Shown here: positions 26,261-34,618 of the stretch, piece after piece | How positions within the stretch are numbered: the stretch's first letter is position 1 | Layout: each line of letters opens with the position of its first letter | Assembly: GCF_038024105.1 (NCBI RefSeq) | Contig: NZ_CP150661.1 | Coordinates: 2,437,001-2,501,000 of the forward strand | Reading direction: 5' to 3' | DNA from: Polaribacter butkevichii | Lineage (GTDB): Bacteria; Bacteroidota; Bacteroidia; Flavobacteriales; Flavobacteriaceae | DNA length: 64,000 nucleotides | Translations under genes and position numbers: made by a program | Notes under the pieces: model-generated | Databases searched by the model: none | Told to the model about the DNA's origin: nothing | What the model saw: only the letters and a program-made list of their open reading frames with translations

Positions 26261-27061
26261 CTAAAATTTTTCTGGCACAAAAGTTTGATAATCCATAGGT
26301 GGCCTAACATACGCTTTACCATCTGGTAACGGTGGAAGCTCTATAGGTTTTAAATCCATTTTTTTATACGGAATTTTACTTAACATATGACTTATACAAT
26401 TTAACCTTGCTCTCTTTTTATTCTCGGAGTTTACCACAAACCAAGGCACTTGCTTGGTATCTGTATGCGCAAACATTTGATCTTTTGCCTTAGAATATTC
26501 TAACCAACGAGAACGAGATTCTAAATCCATCGGGCTAAATTTCCATCTTTTTAAAGGATTAGAAATACGGTTTTTAAAACGTCTTTCTTGTTCTTCATCA
26601 CTTACAGAAAACCAGTATTTTAAAACAATAATTCCAGATCTAACCAACATACGTTCAAACTCTGGGCAAGAGCGTAAAAACTCATCATACTCATCATCGG
26701 TACAAAAACCCATTACTTTTTCTACACCTGCTCTATTGTACCAACTTCTATCAAACAACACAATTTCTCCTGCTGCAGGTAAATACTGCACGTAACGCTG
26801 AAAATACCATTGCGACTTCTCTTTTTCTGTAGGCACACCCAAAGCAACCACTTTACAAATTCTAGGGTTTAAAGGCTCTGTAAAACGTTTTATAGTTCCT
26901 CCTTTACCAGAAGCATCTCTACCTTCAAAAAGCACCACTACTTTTAAACCTTGGCTTTTAACCCATTCTTGCATGTGTACTAATTCTGTATGCAAAAGGG
27001 TTAATTCTTGTTCGTAATTAAATTTCTTTTTTTTACCGTTAGATGAAGTTTGTTTTTCCAT
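26261..27061 (-). CDS. ppk2: Polyphosphate kinase 2 family protein
   Basis: PPK2 uses polyphosphate to phosphorylate nucleotides. The 266-residue single-domain protein has Walker A in FEGRDASGKGG (residues 45-55), Walker B/lid motif VLFDRSWYNRAG near residue 104, and the SNPLKRWKFSPMDL and RSRWLEYSKAKD segments typical of the family. Whether it prefers ADP or GDP cannot be told. It is monocistronic, convergent with the cupredoxin operon. Confidence 0.94.
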   Translation of the reverse strand: MEKQTSSNGKKKKFNYEQELTLLHTELVHMQEWVKSQGLKVVVLFEGRDASGKGGTIKRFTEPLNPRICKVVALGVPTEKEKSQWYFQRYVQYLPAAGEIVLFDRSWYNRAGVEKVMGFCTDDEYDEFLRSCPEFERMLVRSGIIVLKYWFSVSDEEQERRFKNRISNPLKRWKFSPMDLESRSRWLEYSKAKDQMFAHTDTKQVPWFVVNSENKKRARLNCISHMLSKIPYKKMDLKPIELPPLPDGKAYVRPPMDYQTFVPEKF

Positions 27062-27185
27062 TTAGGCAATTTACAAAATTTTTAAAAAAATGAAACAGAA
27101 TTGTTTTTAGGCGGCTATTTTAAATTAATTATAAATAATATTTAGGCACAAAAAACGTTTTCTTTTTCATCAAAAATAAATACCC

Positions 27186-27193
27186 TATTTTTG
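27186..27193 (+). promoter_or_regulatory. Candidate -7 box for the 27226 hydrolase
   Basis: TATTTTTG matches TAnnTTTG, 32 bp before the TTG start. Confidence 0.5.
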
Positions 27194-27225
27194 CGTTTCA
27201 CATAATTACGTAAAAAAATAAATTT

Positions 27226-28011
27226 TTGTTAAACTACTACTCATATCCACATACAGAATCTAAAGAATGGGTAACTTTTGTTCATGGAGCAGGAGGCAGT
27301 AGTTCTATCTGGTTTAAACAAGTTAGAGATTTTAAAAAACATTTTAATGTGTTAATTTTAGACTTACGTGGTCATGGAGATAGCAAACCAACCTTAAAAG
27401 ATACTTTTAAAGCAAAATATACTTTTGATTCTATTACGGCAGATATTGTAGAAGTAATTGATCATTTAAAAATTAAAAAATCTCATTTTATTGGTATTTC
27501 TTTAGGAACCATTCTTATTAGAAATCTTGCTGAAAAAAGACCAGAATTGGTAAAAAGCATGATTATGGGAGGCGCTATTATAAAAATGAATTTCCGCTCT
27601 CAAGTATTAATGAAAGTAGGTAACATTTTTAAGTCTGTAGTACCGTATATGCTTTTATACAAACTCTTTGCATTTATTATCATGCCAAAGAAAAATCATA
27701 AAAACTCTAGATTGTTGTTTGTAAACGAAGCTAAAAAATTATATCAAAAAGAATTTTTACGCTGGTTTAAATTAACCTCAGAAATTAACCCACTTTTACG
27801 CTTTTTTAGAACAAAAGATATTAAAATTCCTACACTATACGTAATGGGAGCCGAAGATCATTTGTTTTTACCTTCTATAAAAAACATTGTTGCCAAACAT
27901 GTAACTTCATCACTTTTTGTTATAGAAAATTGTGGTCATGTTGTTAATGTAGAGCAACCAGAAATGTTTAACAACCAAACAATTCGATTTATATCCTCTT
28001 TAAGAGCATAA
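27226..28011 (+). CDS. Alpha/beta hydrolase
   Basis: The 261-residue protein has FVHGAGGSSSIWF near the N-terminus, LRGHGDS, the nucleophile elbow GISLGT (Ser near residue 90), and a late His in ENCGHVVNVEQP. The acid is likely the Asp in MGAEDHLFL. A TTG codon is the only plausible start: the frame is closed 12 bp upstream and no ATG occurs in the first 100 codons. The substrate is unknown. Confidence 0.87.
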   Translation: MLNYYSYPHTESKEWVTFVHGAGGSSSIWFKQVRDFKKHFNVLILDLRGHGDSKPTLKDTFKAKYTFDSITADIVEVIDHLKIKKSHFIGISLGTILIRNLAEKRPELVKSMIMGGAIIKMNFRSQVLMKVGNIFKSVVPYMLLYKLFAFIIMPKKNHKNSRLLFVNEAKKLYQKEFLRWFKLTSEINPLLRFFRTKDIKIPTLYVMGAEDHLFLPSIKNIVAKHVTSSLFVIENCGHVVNVEQPEMFNNQTIRFISSLRA

Positions 28012-28248
28012 TTAGCTGTTCATTTTCTTTTATTATACAAATTTGATTTTAACTTATTTTACTTAAAATTGGTTAACCAATTGACGTAAATATGGCTTTT
28101 TTATTCAGTTTTTATTTTTATTAAAAGAGCTGTTTAAAAATCAAAACAGCTAAAAACCCTTTAATACAAAGGGATTAACATTATTACATCTTCAATAATA
28201 CCTCAATATAATTAAAATAAAACAACGCTTTAATTCTTTTATATAAAG

Positions 28249-28256
28249 TATATTTG
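28249..28256 (+). promoter_or_regulatory. Candidate -7 box for the second KDG kinase
   Basis: TATATTTG is a full TAnnTTTG match, 19 bp before the kinase ATG. The rest of the 264-bp gap holds no gene. Confidence 0.5.
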
Positions 28257-28275
28257 TTTTATAAAATCTTTTATT

Positions 28276-29280
28276 ATGAATCAGATAATTACATTTGGAG
28301 AAGTTTTAATGCGAATTTCTCCTTCAGGAAATAAAAAATTTATTCAATCTAACCAAGTAGAATTTTATTTTGGTGGTACAGAATTAAATGTTGGTATTTC
28401 TGTATCAAATTTTGGAGCAGATGTAAAACATATTTCATGTGTTTCTAATGATTTTATAGGTGATACAGCAATTTCTTTTCTAAGAAAATTTGACGTTAGT
28501 ACTTCTGCAATTGTTCGTTCTAATAGACCTTTAGGTGTTTATTTTTTAGAAGTTGGTGCGGTTATGAGACCTAGTTCTATTTCTTATAACAGATCTCACT
28601 CTTCTTTTTCTGAAATTCAACCAGAAATGGTTGATTGGGAAAAATCTTTAAAAAAAGGAAAATGGTTTCATTGGACAGGGATAACACCTGCGCTTTGTAA
28701 AGGTGGTTATGAAACTTTAAAAGAAGGATTAATTCTTGCTCAGAAAAAAGGTATGGGAATTTCTGCGGATCCAACGTACAGAAGTGGTTTATGGAAATGG
28801 GGTGGAATTCCAAAAGAAATTTTATCTGAATTAGTTAATTATTCTACCGTTTTTATTGGGGGTGTAAATGAAATAAATGAACTTTTAGACACCAATTTTT
28901 CTTATTCTAATGAAGATTTTATTGAAGCTAGTAAGCAATTAATGGAAAAATATCCTACTATAGAAAAAGTGTTCGACAAAATAAGAACTTCTATTAATTC
29001 TTCTTGGCATAAAATTAGAGCAAGAATGTGGAATGGTAAAGAGTTTAAAGAAACCCAAGATTTAGACATAACACATATTGTAGACAGAATTGGTACTGGT
29101 GATGCTTTTGCTGCTGGAATAATTCATGGTTTACAAAAATTTGATGACTTTAAAACTATGGAATTTGGTAGTGCAGCTTGTGCTATTAAACATACCTATT
29201 TAGGCGATATTAATTACGCAAACGAAAAAGAAGTAATGAGTATTTTAGAGGGAAATACTACTGGTAGATTACAGAGATAA
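28276..29280 (+). CDS. PfkB family sugar kinase, probable 2-keto-3-deoxygluconate kinase (copy 2)
   Basis: This 334-residue kinase is a paralogue of the one at 8301-9305: same length, ITFGEVLMRISPSG start, GGTELNVGI loop, WFHWTGITPAL, and the GTGDAFAAG motif with the catalytic Asp. The two differ throughout, so duplication is old and the substrates may differ. In place of the first copy's GGGEAN it has GGTELN in the sugar-binding loop. It is monocistronic with its own promoter and terminator. Confidence 0.85.
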   Translation: MNQIITFGEVLMRISPSGNKKFIQSNQVEFYFGGTELNVGISVSNFGADVKHISCVSNDFIGDTAISFLRKFDVSTSAIVRSNRPLGVYFLEVGAVMRPSSISYNRSHSSFSEIQPEMVDWEKSLKKGKWFHWTGITPALCKGGYETLKEGLILAQKKGMGISADPTYRSGLWKWGGIPKEILSELVNYSTVFIGGVNEINELLDTNFSYSNEDFIEASKQLMEKYPTIEKVFDKIRTSINSSWHKIRARMWNGKEFKETQDLDITHIVDRIGTGDAFAAGIIHGLQKFDDFKTMEFGSAACAIKHTYLGDINYANEKEVMSILEGNTTGRLQR

Positions 29281-29303
29281 TAACAAGCAATATATATCTA
29301 TAC

Positions 29304-29339
29304 AAAAAAAGACAAACTTATACGTTTGTCTTTTTTTTT
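29304..29339. terminator. Bidirectional terminator between KDG kinase 2 and the copper cluster
   Basis: GACAAAC and GTTTGTC flank a 6-nt loop; A-run before, nine T after. It can serve both convergent units. Confidence 0.88.
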
Positions 29340-29346
29340 GTATAAA

Positions 29347-30321
29347 TTAATTATTTAAATTAAAGTTTAAATAAAGAGAGAATGATTGTTTTGGAGTTAC
29401 ATTTCCACCAAATAAATCATGAGTTATTGGTGCTGTATAATTTGCGCCAAAAATAAAATCTTTAGTCGTTATTTCTGCTCCAAAAGTACCATTAAAGATG
29501 TTTCCTTCGGTTTTATCAATCTTTTCGCCATACTGCTCTATTTTGTTATAAACATTGCCAGAAAGCCCTACAAATGGCAAAACCATGTATTTTTCTTTAG
29601 AAATTGCATAAAAGAAATTAGACGCATAACTAAACTGGTTTCCAAACTTATAATCATTTTTATTTTCTCCTTTTAAATAATACGTTAACGTACTATTTAT
29701 ACCAAACTTATCTGCACCATAACTGTGAGAAAGTGCCAAAATTCCATCAAAACTTCCAGATCCTAATTGAAAACCTGGGTTTACTCTATCTGTAAGCACT
29801 TGTTGAAATTTACCTGTAGGGAGCTTGGTACCCAAACCAATTTCTAAAGAATGACCAGAAGGTTCTTTAGCCACAACGGTGTATAGTTTTTCTTTTTCTT
29901 TATCCTTTTTTTTATAAAATCTAATTTTATACCACCCCATAATTGTAGCATCTCCTAAACCATTTATATGCTCATTTCTATCTGTAAATGCTCTATTTAA
30001 ATCTTGATAAGGCAATATGGCACTCACATAAAAATTTTCACTTACAGGGACTCTTCCCCAAAGTTGATACGTATGAAAGGTTTCTTTACTTACAGGTGAG
30101 TTGGTAAAAATACCATCTTTAGATTCGAAACTTTGATAAATATAACGCAACCCAAAAAAACTAGCATTATTTAAAGTTCCTAAACCAAAACTACCACTTG
30201 TTGTAGAACAGCCGCACAAATCGCAAGCATGCGTTGCTTTAATATTAGAAAATAAAATTAAAAAAAGAGCAATTATAAGTGTTTTGTTTTTTATGTTAAT
30301 ATTCTGCAAATCGTTCATCAT
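29347..30321 (-). CDS. Exported beta-barrel-like protein with CDLCGC motif
   Basis: The 324-residue protein has a signal peptide followed by ACDLCGCSTTSGSFG at the mature N-terminus and then alternating beta strands with aromatic ends, ending in a Phe/Asn-rich strand (SLYLNFNLNN), as in outer membrane barrels. The three clustered Cys could bind copper. Its start overlaps the end of the MbnH-like gene by 26 bp, which suggests coupled translation. It is inferred to be the outer membrane part of a copper system; transport is not shown. Confidence 0.72.
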   Translation of the reverse strand: MMNDLQNINIKNKTLIIALFLILFSNIKATHACDLCGCSTTSGSFGLGTLNNASFFGLRYIYQSFESKDGIFTNSPVSKETFHTYQLWGRVPVSENFYVSAILPYQDLNRAFTDRNEHINGLGDATIMGWYKIRFYKKKDKEKEKLYTVVAKEPSGHSLEIGLGTKLPTGKFQQVLTDRVNPGFQLGSGSFDGILALSHSYGADKFGINSTLTYYLKGENKNDYKFGNQFSYASNFFYAISKEKYMVLPFVGLSGNVYNKIEQYGEKIDKTEGNIFNGTFGAEITTKDFIFGANYTAPITHDLFGGNVTPKQSFSLYLNFNLNN

Positions 30322-31348
30322 TTAAAAATGTATTGTCTGTTAATGTTTTTAAAAAAGCAATTAAATCTTCTTTATCTTTTGTAGTTAAATCGATCCCCAA
30401 ACTACCATCGGCTTTTATCAATAAAGGGTCTACCACACCTCCGTTTTCTGTTATTCCATCCGTATAAAAATTAAGAACATCTTCTAAAGTACCAAACCTA
30501 CCATCATGCATATACGGAAAAGATTTTTCTACATTTCTTAAACTAGGCACTCTAAATTTATAAAGATCTTCTACAAAGCCAGAAACGCGTTTTCTACCTT
30601 CTTCTTCTGGATATCTTGGATTTTCTGGAATTCCGTTATTTCGATATGTTTTATCAGAAAATAAGGCTCCAGAATGGCAAGCAGCACATTTATTTTTAAA
30701 AATTTCGAATCCGTTTTTTTCTGAATCTGTAAATTCTACATTATCTTCATTTCTAACTACTTTATCGTATTTAGAATCTCCAGAAATCATCGTAACCATA
30801 AATTGAGAGAGTGCTTTTAACATTCTTTCTGAGGTTACTTCGGCATCGCCAAAAGCATTGGTAAATAAAGTATTATACTCTGAGTAAGAATTTAGTTTTG
30901 CTAAAATAGAAGGAATGGTTTCATTCATTTCTACCTCGCTAGTAATTGGTATTATAGGTTGCAGATCTAAATGAATTGCTGCTCCATCCCAAGTAAACTC
31001 ACTAAAAAAAGCTAAATTTTGAATAGGTTGTGCATTTCTAAAACCAATTGCACCATCAACACCATGACTAACCGTATGACCATGATGTGTAAAAGCAGAA
31101 GCTTGTTCATGACAAAAACCGCACGCAATAATTCCGTTAGAAGACAATCTTCCTTCATAAAAAAGTTTTTTACCTAAAGCAACACCTTCTTCTGTTAAAG
31201 GATTTTGCTCTAAATTATATGCTATTTCAGGAAAATTACTCGGTATTTTTAAAGCTAAGTTTGTAGGGATTGCCACATATTCTTCCTCATCGTTAGAACA
31301 AGAAACAAATAAACAAACCCCAAAAACAAGTAGGATTATTTTTTTCAT
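30296..31348 (-). CDS. Diheme cytochrome c peroxidase family lipoprotein, MbnH-like
   Basis: The 350-residue protein is a lipoprotein (FVSC, Cys17) with two heme c motifs, CGFCH at residues 76-80 and CAACH near residue 215, in the order of the bacterial cytochrome c peroxidase/MauG family. MbnH members of this family oxidise a Trp of a partner MbnP to kynurenine. The neighbouring mbnP-like gene makes that the best call, though a peroxide-detoxifying role is possible. A His-rich THHGHTVSHG follows heme 1. Confidence 0.85.
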   Translation of the reverse strand: MKKIILLVFGVCLFVSCSNDEEEYVAIPTNLALKIPSNFPEIAYNLEQNPLTEEGVALGKKLFYEGRLSSNGIIACGFCHEQASAFTHHGHTVSHGVDGAIGFRNAQPIQNLAFFSEFTWDGAAIHLDLQPIIPITSEVEMNETIPSILAKLNSYSEYNTLFTNAFGDAEVTSERMLKALSQFMVTMISGDSKYDKVVRNEDNVEFTDSEKNGFEIFKNKCAACHSGALFSDKTYRNNGIPENPRYPEEEGRKRVSGFVEDLYKFRVPSLRNVEKSFPYMHDGRFGTLEDVLNFYTDGITENGGVVDPLLIKADGSLGIDLTTKDKEDLIAFLKTLTDNTFLNDERFAEY

Positions 31349-31404
31349 ACATAAATGATAAAACGCAACTAAAAATTTTCTAGTTACGTTTTATATAAAT
31401 TAGA

Positions 31405-32187
31405 TTAATTATGCACGTGATCTACCGTAAACATACCATTAATATTGGTTGCAATTTGTGGCGATTTTACACCATCTACATGAATCTGAGGTGCATCATC
31501 TAATAAAAATTCTGTAGTGCCAGATAACACCTTAGAAACATTTGCTATAAAGTGAACCTCTGGAGTTAAATCTGTTCTAACTCTTGCTGTATTAGGCAAA
31601 TCTAGTGTAACCTCTTTATAATTATCTAAAGAAGTACCGTGGCTACCCATATGAAAAGCAAAAGCAGTTGCTGTAGTTGTTGTTTCTGAAGTATATGCTC
31701 CTTCATAAACAAAAAACTTATACCCAGCTTGCCAGCTCCACATCATACCTTCTTCTTGAGCTATTGTTAAGAAATCTCCTTGTCCGGTTGCTCCTTCTAA
31801 GTATTTTTCTTGATCAACTCCAATTCCAAAAGTTACTTTTGTGTAATTTGCAGCAGGAACATTTGCTAAGTTTACAAATTGAGAAGCTACATCTTCTTCA
31901 CTTACTATAAAATAAGAATCGTTTTTGGGGTAGGTAAAAACCGTTCCGTTTTCATCTTCTAAACGAATATTACTAACAATGTATTTTACTTTAGAAATGG
32001 TAATATCTTCGGTTGCATTAGCATCATAAGTAGTGCTGTTTATTAACAAATCAGACGTATTATAAGCATTGTCAAACTCTAAAATTAATGCTCCTTCTCC
32101 ACTAATAAGTTCTTCGTCATTATTAGACGTACATGATGATAAAGTTACTGCTACTAAAAAAGCAGCTATATATTTTGTGATTTTCAT
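31405..32187 (-). CDS. MbnP family copper-binding lipoprotein
   Basis: The preferred ATG at 32187 gives a 260-residue lipoprotein (LSSC, Cys19); the frame is open further upstream but without a better signal. It has the MbnP traits: MMWSWQAGYKF with Trp150 and Trp152 as candidates for modification, and His-bearing strands FHMGSHG, EVHFIANV, QIHVDG and DHVHN. In characterised systems MbnP binds copper after MbnH converts a Trp to kynurenine. It lies 56 bp upstream of the MbnH-like gene. Confidence 0.85.
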   Translation of the reverse strand: MKITKYIAAFLVAVTLSSCTSNNDEELISGEGALILEFDNAYNTSDLLINSTTYDANATEDITISKVKYIVSNIRLEDENGTVFTYPKNDSYFIVSEEDVASQFVNLANVPAANYTKVTFGIGVDQEKYLEGATGQGDFLTIAQEEGMMWSWQAGYKFFVYEGAYTSETTTTATAFAFHMGSHGTSLDNYKEVTLDLPNTARVRTDLTPEVHFIANVSKVLSGTTEFLLDDAPQIHVDGVKSPQIATNINGMFTVDHVHN

Positions 32188-32337
32188 TATATTGGTTTTT
32201 AGCGCCTTATATTTAAAGCACTTGGTTTCATAAATAAATGATAGCATAGTGTATTTGGTAGTAATTAATACAATTACCACAAAAACACATTACTAAAATG
32301 ATTGTAATGTTTATTGATTGTTTGTTATTTATGAAAG

Positions 32338-32712
32338 AAAATCAGGTGGCTCTTCTAAAGAACCAATAAGCGTAATTGGATGTAAAGTGGTTAATTTCCA
32401 ATTATCTTTTATTTTTATAAAAAGAAGTTTTTTAATAGAATAGCTGTAGTCATTTTCTTTAAAAACAGGAAAAAATGCTTCCGTTATCATGTGTACACCT
32501 TTTGTTTCTCCGTTATCAAAATCTACCTTGGGTGCAATTTGTTTTGCTAAATGACATTTTCCGTTACACTGTAATTCTGGCTTGTCTTTATTTACACAGT
32601 AGGTTTCTATTATATAATTAAGATTTAGCTCAAAATAGGCTATATAACCAATAGAATATATTGGCCTAAAAGCAAAGGCTATAAAAATTAATATGCAAAC
32701 TGTTTTTTTCAG
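32338..32712 (-). CDS. Small Cys-rich membrane/secreted protein in copper cluster, non-ATG start
   Basis: On the minus strand an open frame of 125 codons runs from a CTG at 32712 to TAA at 32338. After the start comes a hydrophobic helix (CILIFIAFAF), then YCVNKDKPELQCNGKCHLAKQ: Cys39, Cys49, Cys53-His54. The rest is a soluble domain ending LEEPPDFLS. No ATG, GTG or TTG occurs before the hydrophobic helix, so ordinary callers would miss it. The composition is protein-like and I recall similar small proteins in Flavobacteriia. It lies upstream of mbnP on the same strand; metal binding is inferred. Confidence 0.7.
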
Positions 32713-32728
32713 AAAATTCGACTTTCGG

Positions 32729-32736
32729 CAAATATA
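32729..32736 (-). promoter_or_regulatory. -7 box upstream of the copper cluster
   Basis: The minus strand reads TATATTTG, 16 bp before the CTG at 32712, implying a very short leader for that gene. Confidence 0.5.
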
Positions 32737-32786
32737 ATATAGGTTTCTTACAATTAAGAATATTTGTTATAAAATTTAAACCATAA

Positions 32787-32815
32787 AAAAAGCGAGTTGT
32801 ACAACTCGCTTTTAA
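32787..32815 (-). terminator. Terminator of the Xaa-Pro aminopeptidase gene
   Basis: AGCGAGTTGT and ACAACTCGCT form a perfect palindrome with an A-run at left, i.e. a T-run on the minus strand. Confidence 0.85.
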
Positions 32816-32831
32816 ATATTAATATTAAGAA

Positions 32832-34124
32832 TTAACCTTGCATTAAATCTTCTATCTCTTCTGCATCTATAGGTATGTTTCCCATTAAGTTAAACGGTTC
32901 TCCTTTTTCTTGCACCACCACATCATCTTCTAAACGAATTCCAAAACCTTCTTCTGGAATATAAATTCCTGGTTCTACGGTAAACACCATATTGGCTTCC
33001 ATTGGCTTGTGTAACAAACCATAATCATGCGTATCTAACCCCATGTGGTGCGAAGTTCCATGCATAAAATACTTTTTATATGCTGGCCAGTTTTTATCTT
33101 CATTTTGCACATCTGCTTTGTCTAACAAACCTAATTTTAGCAATTCTGCAGTCATAATATCACCAACCTCAACATGGTATTCTTTCCACAAAGTTCCTGG
33201 TACCAATAATTTTGTAGCTTCTTTTTTAACATGGTGTACTGCGTTATAAACAGCTCTTTGTCTATCAGAAAACTTACCAGAAACAGGTACTGTTCTAGAT
33301 AAATCACTTTTATAATTTGCATATTCTGCCGCAATATCAAACAGAATTAAATCGCCAGCTTTACACTCTTTATTATTTTCTATATAATGTAAAACATTTG
33401 CATTGTTACCACTTGCAATAATTGGCGTATAGGCAAAGCCTTTAGACCTATTTCTTACAAACTCATGTAATAATTCTGCCTCAATTTCATATTCCCAAAC
33501 ACCTGGTTTTATAAAAGGTAAAATTCTACGAAATCCTTTTTCTGTAATATTACATGCCTTTTGTATTAAATCTAACTCAATAGTATCTTTTACAGAACGT
33601 AATTTATGTAAAATAGGACCACTTTTTGCAACACCATGTGCAGGATATTTAGCCAACAACCACTTTGTAAAACGATCTTCACGAGTTTCTGTTTCTACAT
33701 TTGCTCTATAATGCTCGTTTGTGTTAATGTAAAAAGTATCTGCATATGTAGAAAGTTCAAATAATACTTTTTCTAAATCTTGCAACCATAAAACTGTTTT
33801 AATACCACTTGTTTCAAAAGCAGCTTCTTTAGTTAATTTAGCACCTTCCCAAACCGCAATATGGTCATTGGTTTCTCTAACAAATAATATTTCTCTATAA
33901 GCTTCGTTAGGACAATCAGGAAACAAAAACAATACACTTTCTTCTTGGTCTACACCACTTAAATACAAGATATCTCTGTGTTGTTCAAATGGCATTGTAC
34001 TATCTGCACTAATCGGATAAATGTCATTAGAATTAAAAATTGCCAAACTATTTGGTTGCATTGCAGCCATAAAGTTTTTTCGATTTTTTATAAATAATTT
34101 TGAGTCTATTTTATCGTATTTCAT
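32832..34124 (-). CDS. pepP: Xaa-Pro aminopeptidase (M24B)
   Basis: This 430-residue metallopeptidase removes N-terminal residues before proline. It has an N-terminal creatinase-like domain (NSNDIYPISADSTMPFEQ near residue 30) and a pita-bread catalytic domain. Metal ligands appear in DIAAEYANYKSDLSRTVPVSG (two Asp), the FMHGTSHHMGLDTHD His, and Glu residues in VFTVEPGIYIPEE and GFGIRLEDDV. It is monocistronic with a clear terminator. Confidence 0.94.
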   Translation of the reverse strand: MKYDKIDSKLFIKNRKNFMAAMQPNSLAIFNSNDIYPISADSTMPFEQHRDILYLSGVDQEESVLFLFPDCPNEAYREILFVRETNDHIAVWEGAKLTKEAAFETSGIKTVLWLQDLEKVLFELSTYADTFYINTNEHYRANVETETREDRFTKWLLAKYPAHGVAKSGPILHKLRSVKDTIELDLIQKACNITEKGFRRILPFIKPGVWEYEIEAELLHEFVRNRSKGFAYTPIIASGNNANVLHYIENNKECKAGDLILFDIAAEYANYKSDLSRTVPVSGKFSDRQRAVYNAVHHVKKEATKLLVPGTLWKEYHVEVGDIMTAELLKLGLLDKADVQNEDKNWPAYKKYFMHGTSHHMGLDTHDYGLLHKPMEANMVFTVEPGIYIPEEGFGIRLEDDVVVQEKGEPFNLMGNIPIDAEEIEDLMQG

Positions 34125-34280
34125 ACTGATGAATTTATGTTTACTAACAAAGGTAGCAATATTTAGGTAGCTACAATTTCACTATTAATAAAATATAAAA
34201 ATCTCTTTCTATATTTTATTATGCTCAATTGTATTTTACATCAAAAAGACTAAAATAATATATTATAATTGTTGTTTTTT

Positions 34281-34380
34281 AGGCGTTCAAGCGGGCTTGT
34301 AATTTATCTTGAGCGAAGTCGAAAGGTTATATCTTTTTGCTAAAAAAGCAAAAAGGATGTCATTGCAATCCCTAACGCAA
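34281..34380 (+). repeat. Dispersed repeat, GGGCGTT...TAACGCA family, copy C
   Basis: It runs from AGGCGTT to CCCTAACGCAA. It shares TTATATCTTTTT and the AAAAAGGATG...TAACGCA end with copy A, but a short GCTAAAAAAGC hairpin replaces the 80-bp palindrome found there. It lies in the 494-bp gene-free stretch 34125-34618, which holds only repeats. Confidence 0.72.
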
Positions 34381-34411
34381 ATTCCGTTAGCTTAAAAAAG
34401 ACATCATAACC

Positions 34412-34501
34412 AGTCACTTCGAAGCATTGAGAAGCCACATAACAGTGATAACAAAACAATAAACAAACAATATGAGATTTCTCTCTACGCTCGAAATGAC
34501 A
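34412..34501. repeat. Imperfect palindromic repeat related to 24130-24356
   Basis: It has left arm GTCACTTCGA... and right arm ATGAGATTTCTC...CGAAATGACA, with CACATAACAGTGATA inside. The arms match the tandem pair at 24130-24356. Confidence 0.65.
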
Positions 34502-34556
34502 GACTTTGTGGTTTTTGTTCCTAAAAGGAAGTAGTAAAGGTTCTTTAAAAGTAAAA

Positions 34557-34585
34557 ATCCTACAAGGTTAACAACCTTGTAGGAT
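34557..34585. repeat. REP-like palindrome / possible helicase terminator
   Basis: ATCCTACAAGGTT and AACCTTGTAGGAT flank a 3-nt loop. It lies 34 bp past the DEAD-box stop. The design is like 18287-18315 but the bases differ. It lacks a strong T-run, so it is called a repeat first. Confidence 0.6.
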
Positions 34586-34618
34586 AATAAAATTTGTCTG
34601 AATTAGAGAAATTAGTGT

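Noticed and set aside
31677..31910. Plus-strand Leu-rich open frame inside mbnP
   Set aside because: It is antisense to a well supported lipoprotein and its Leu-rich low-complexity composition is typical of a shadow frame.
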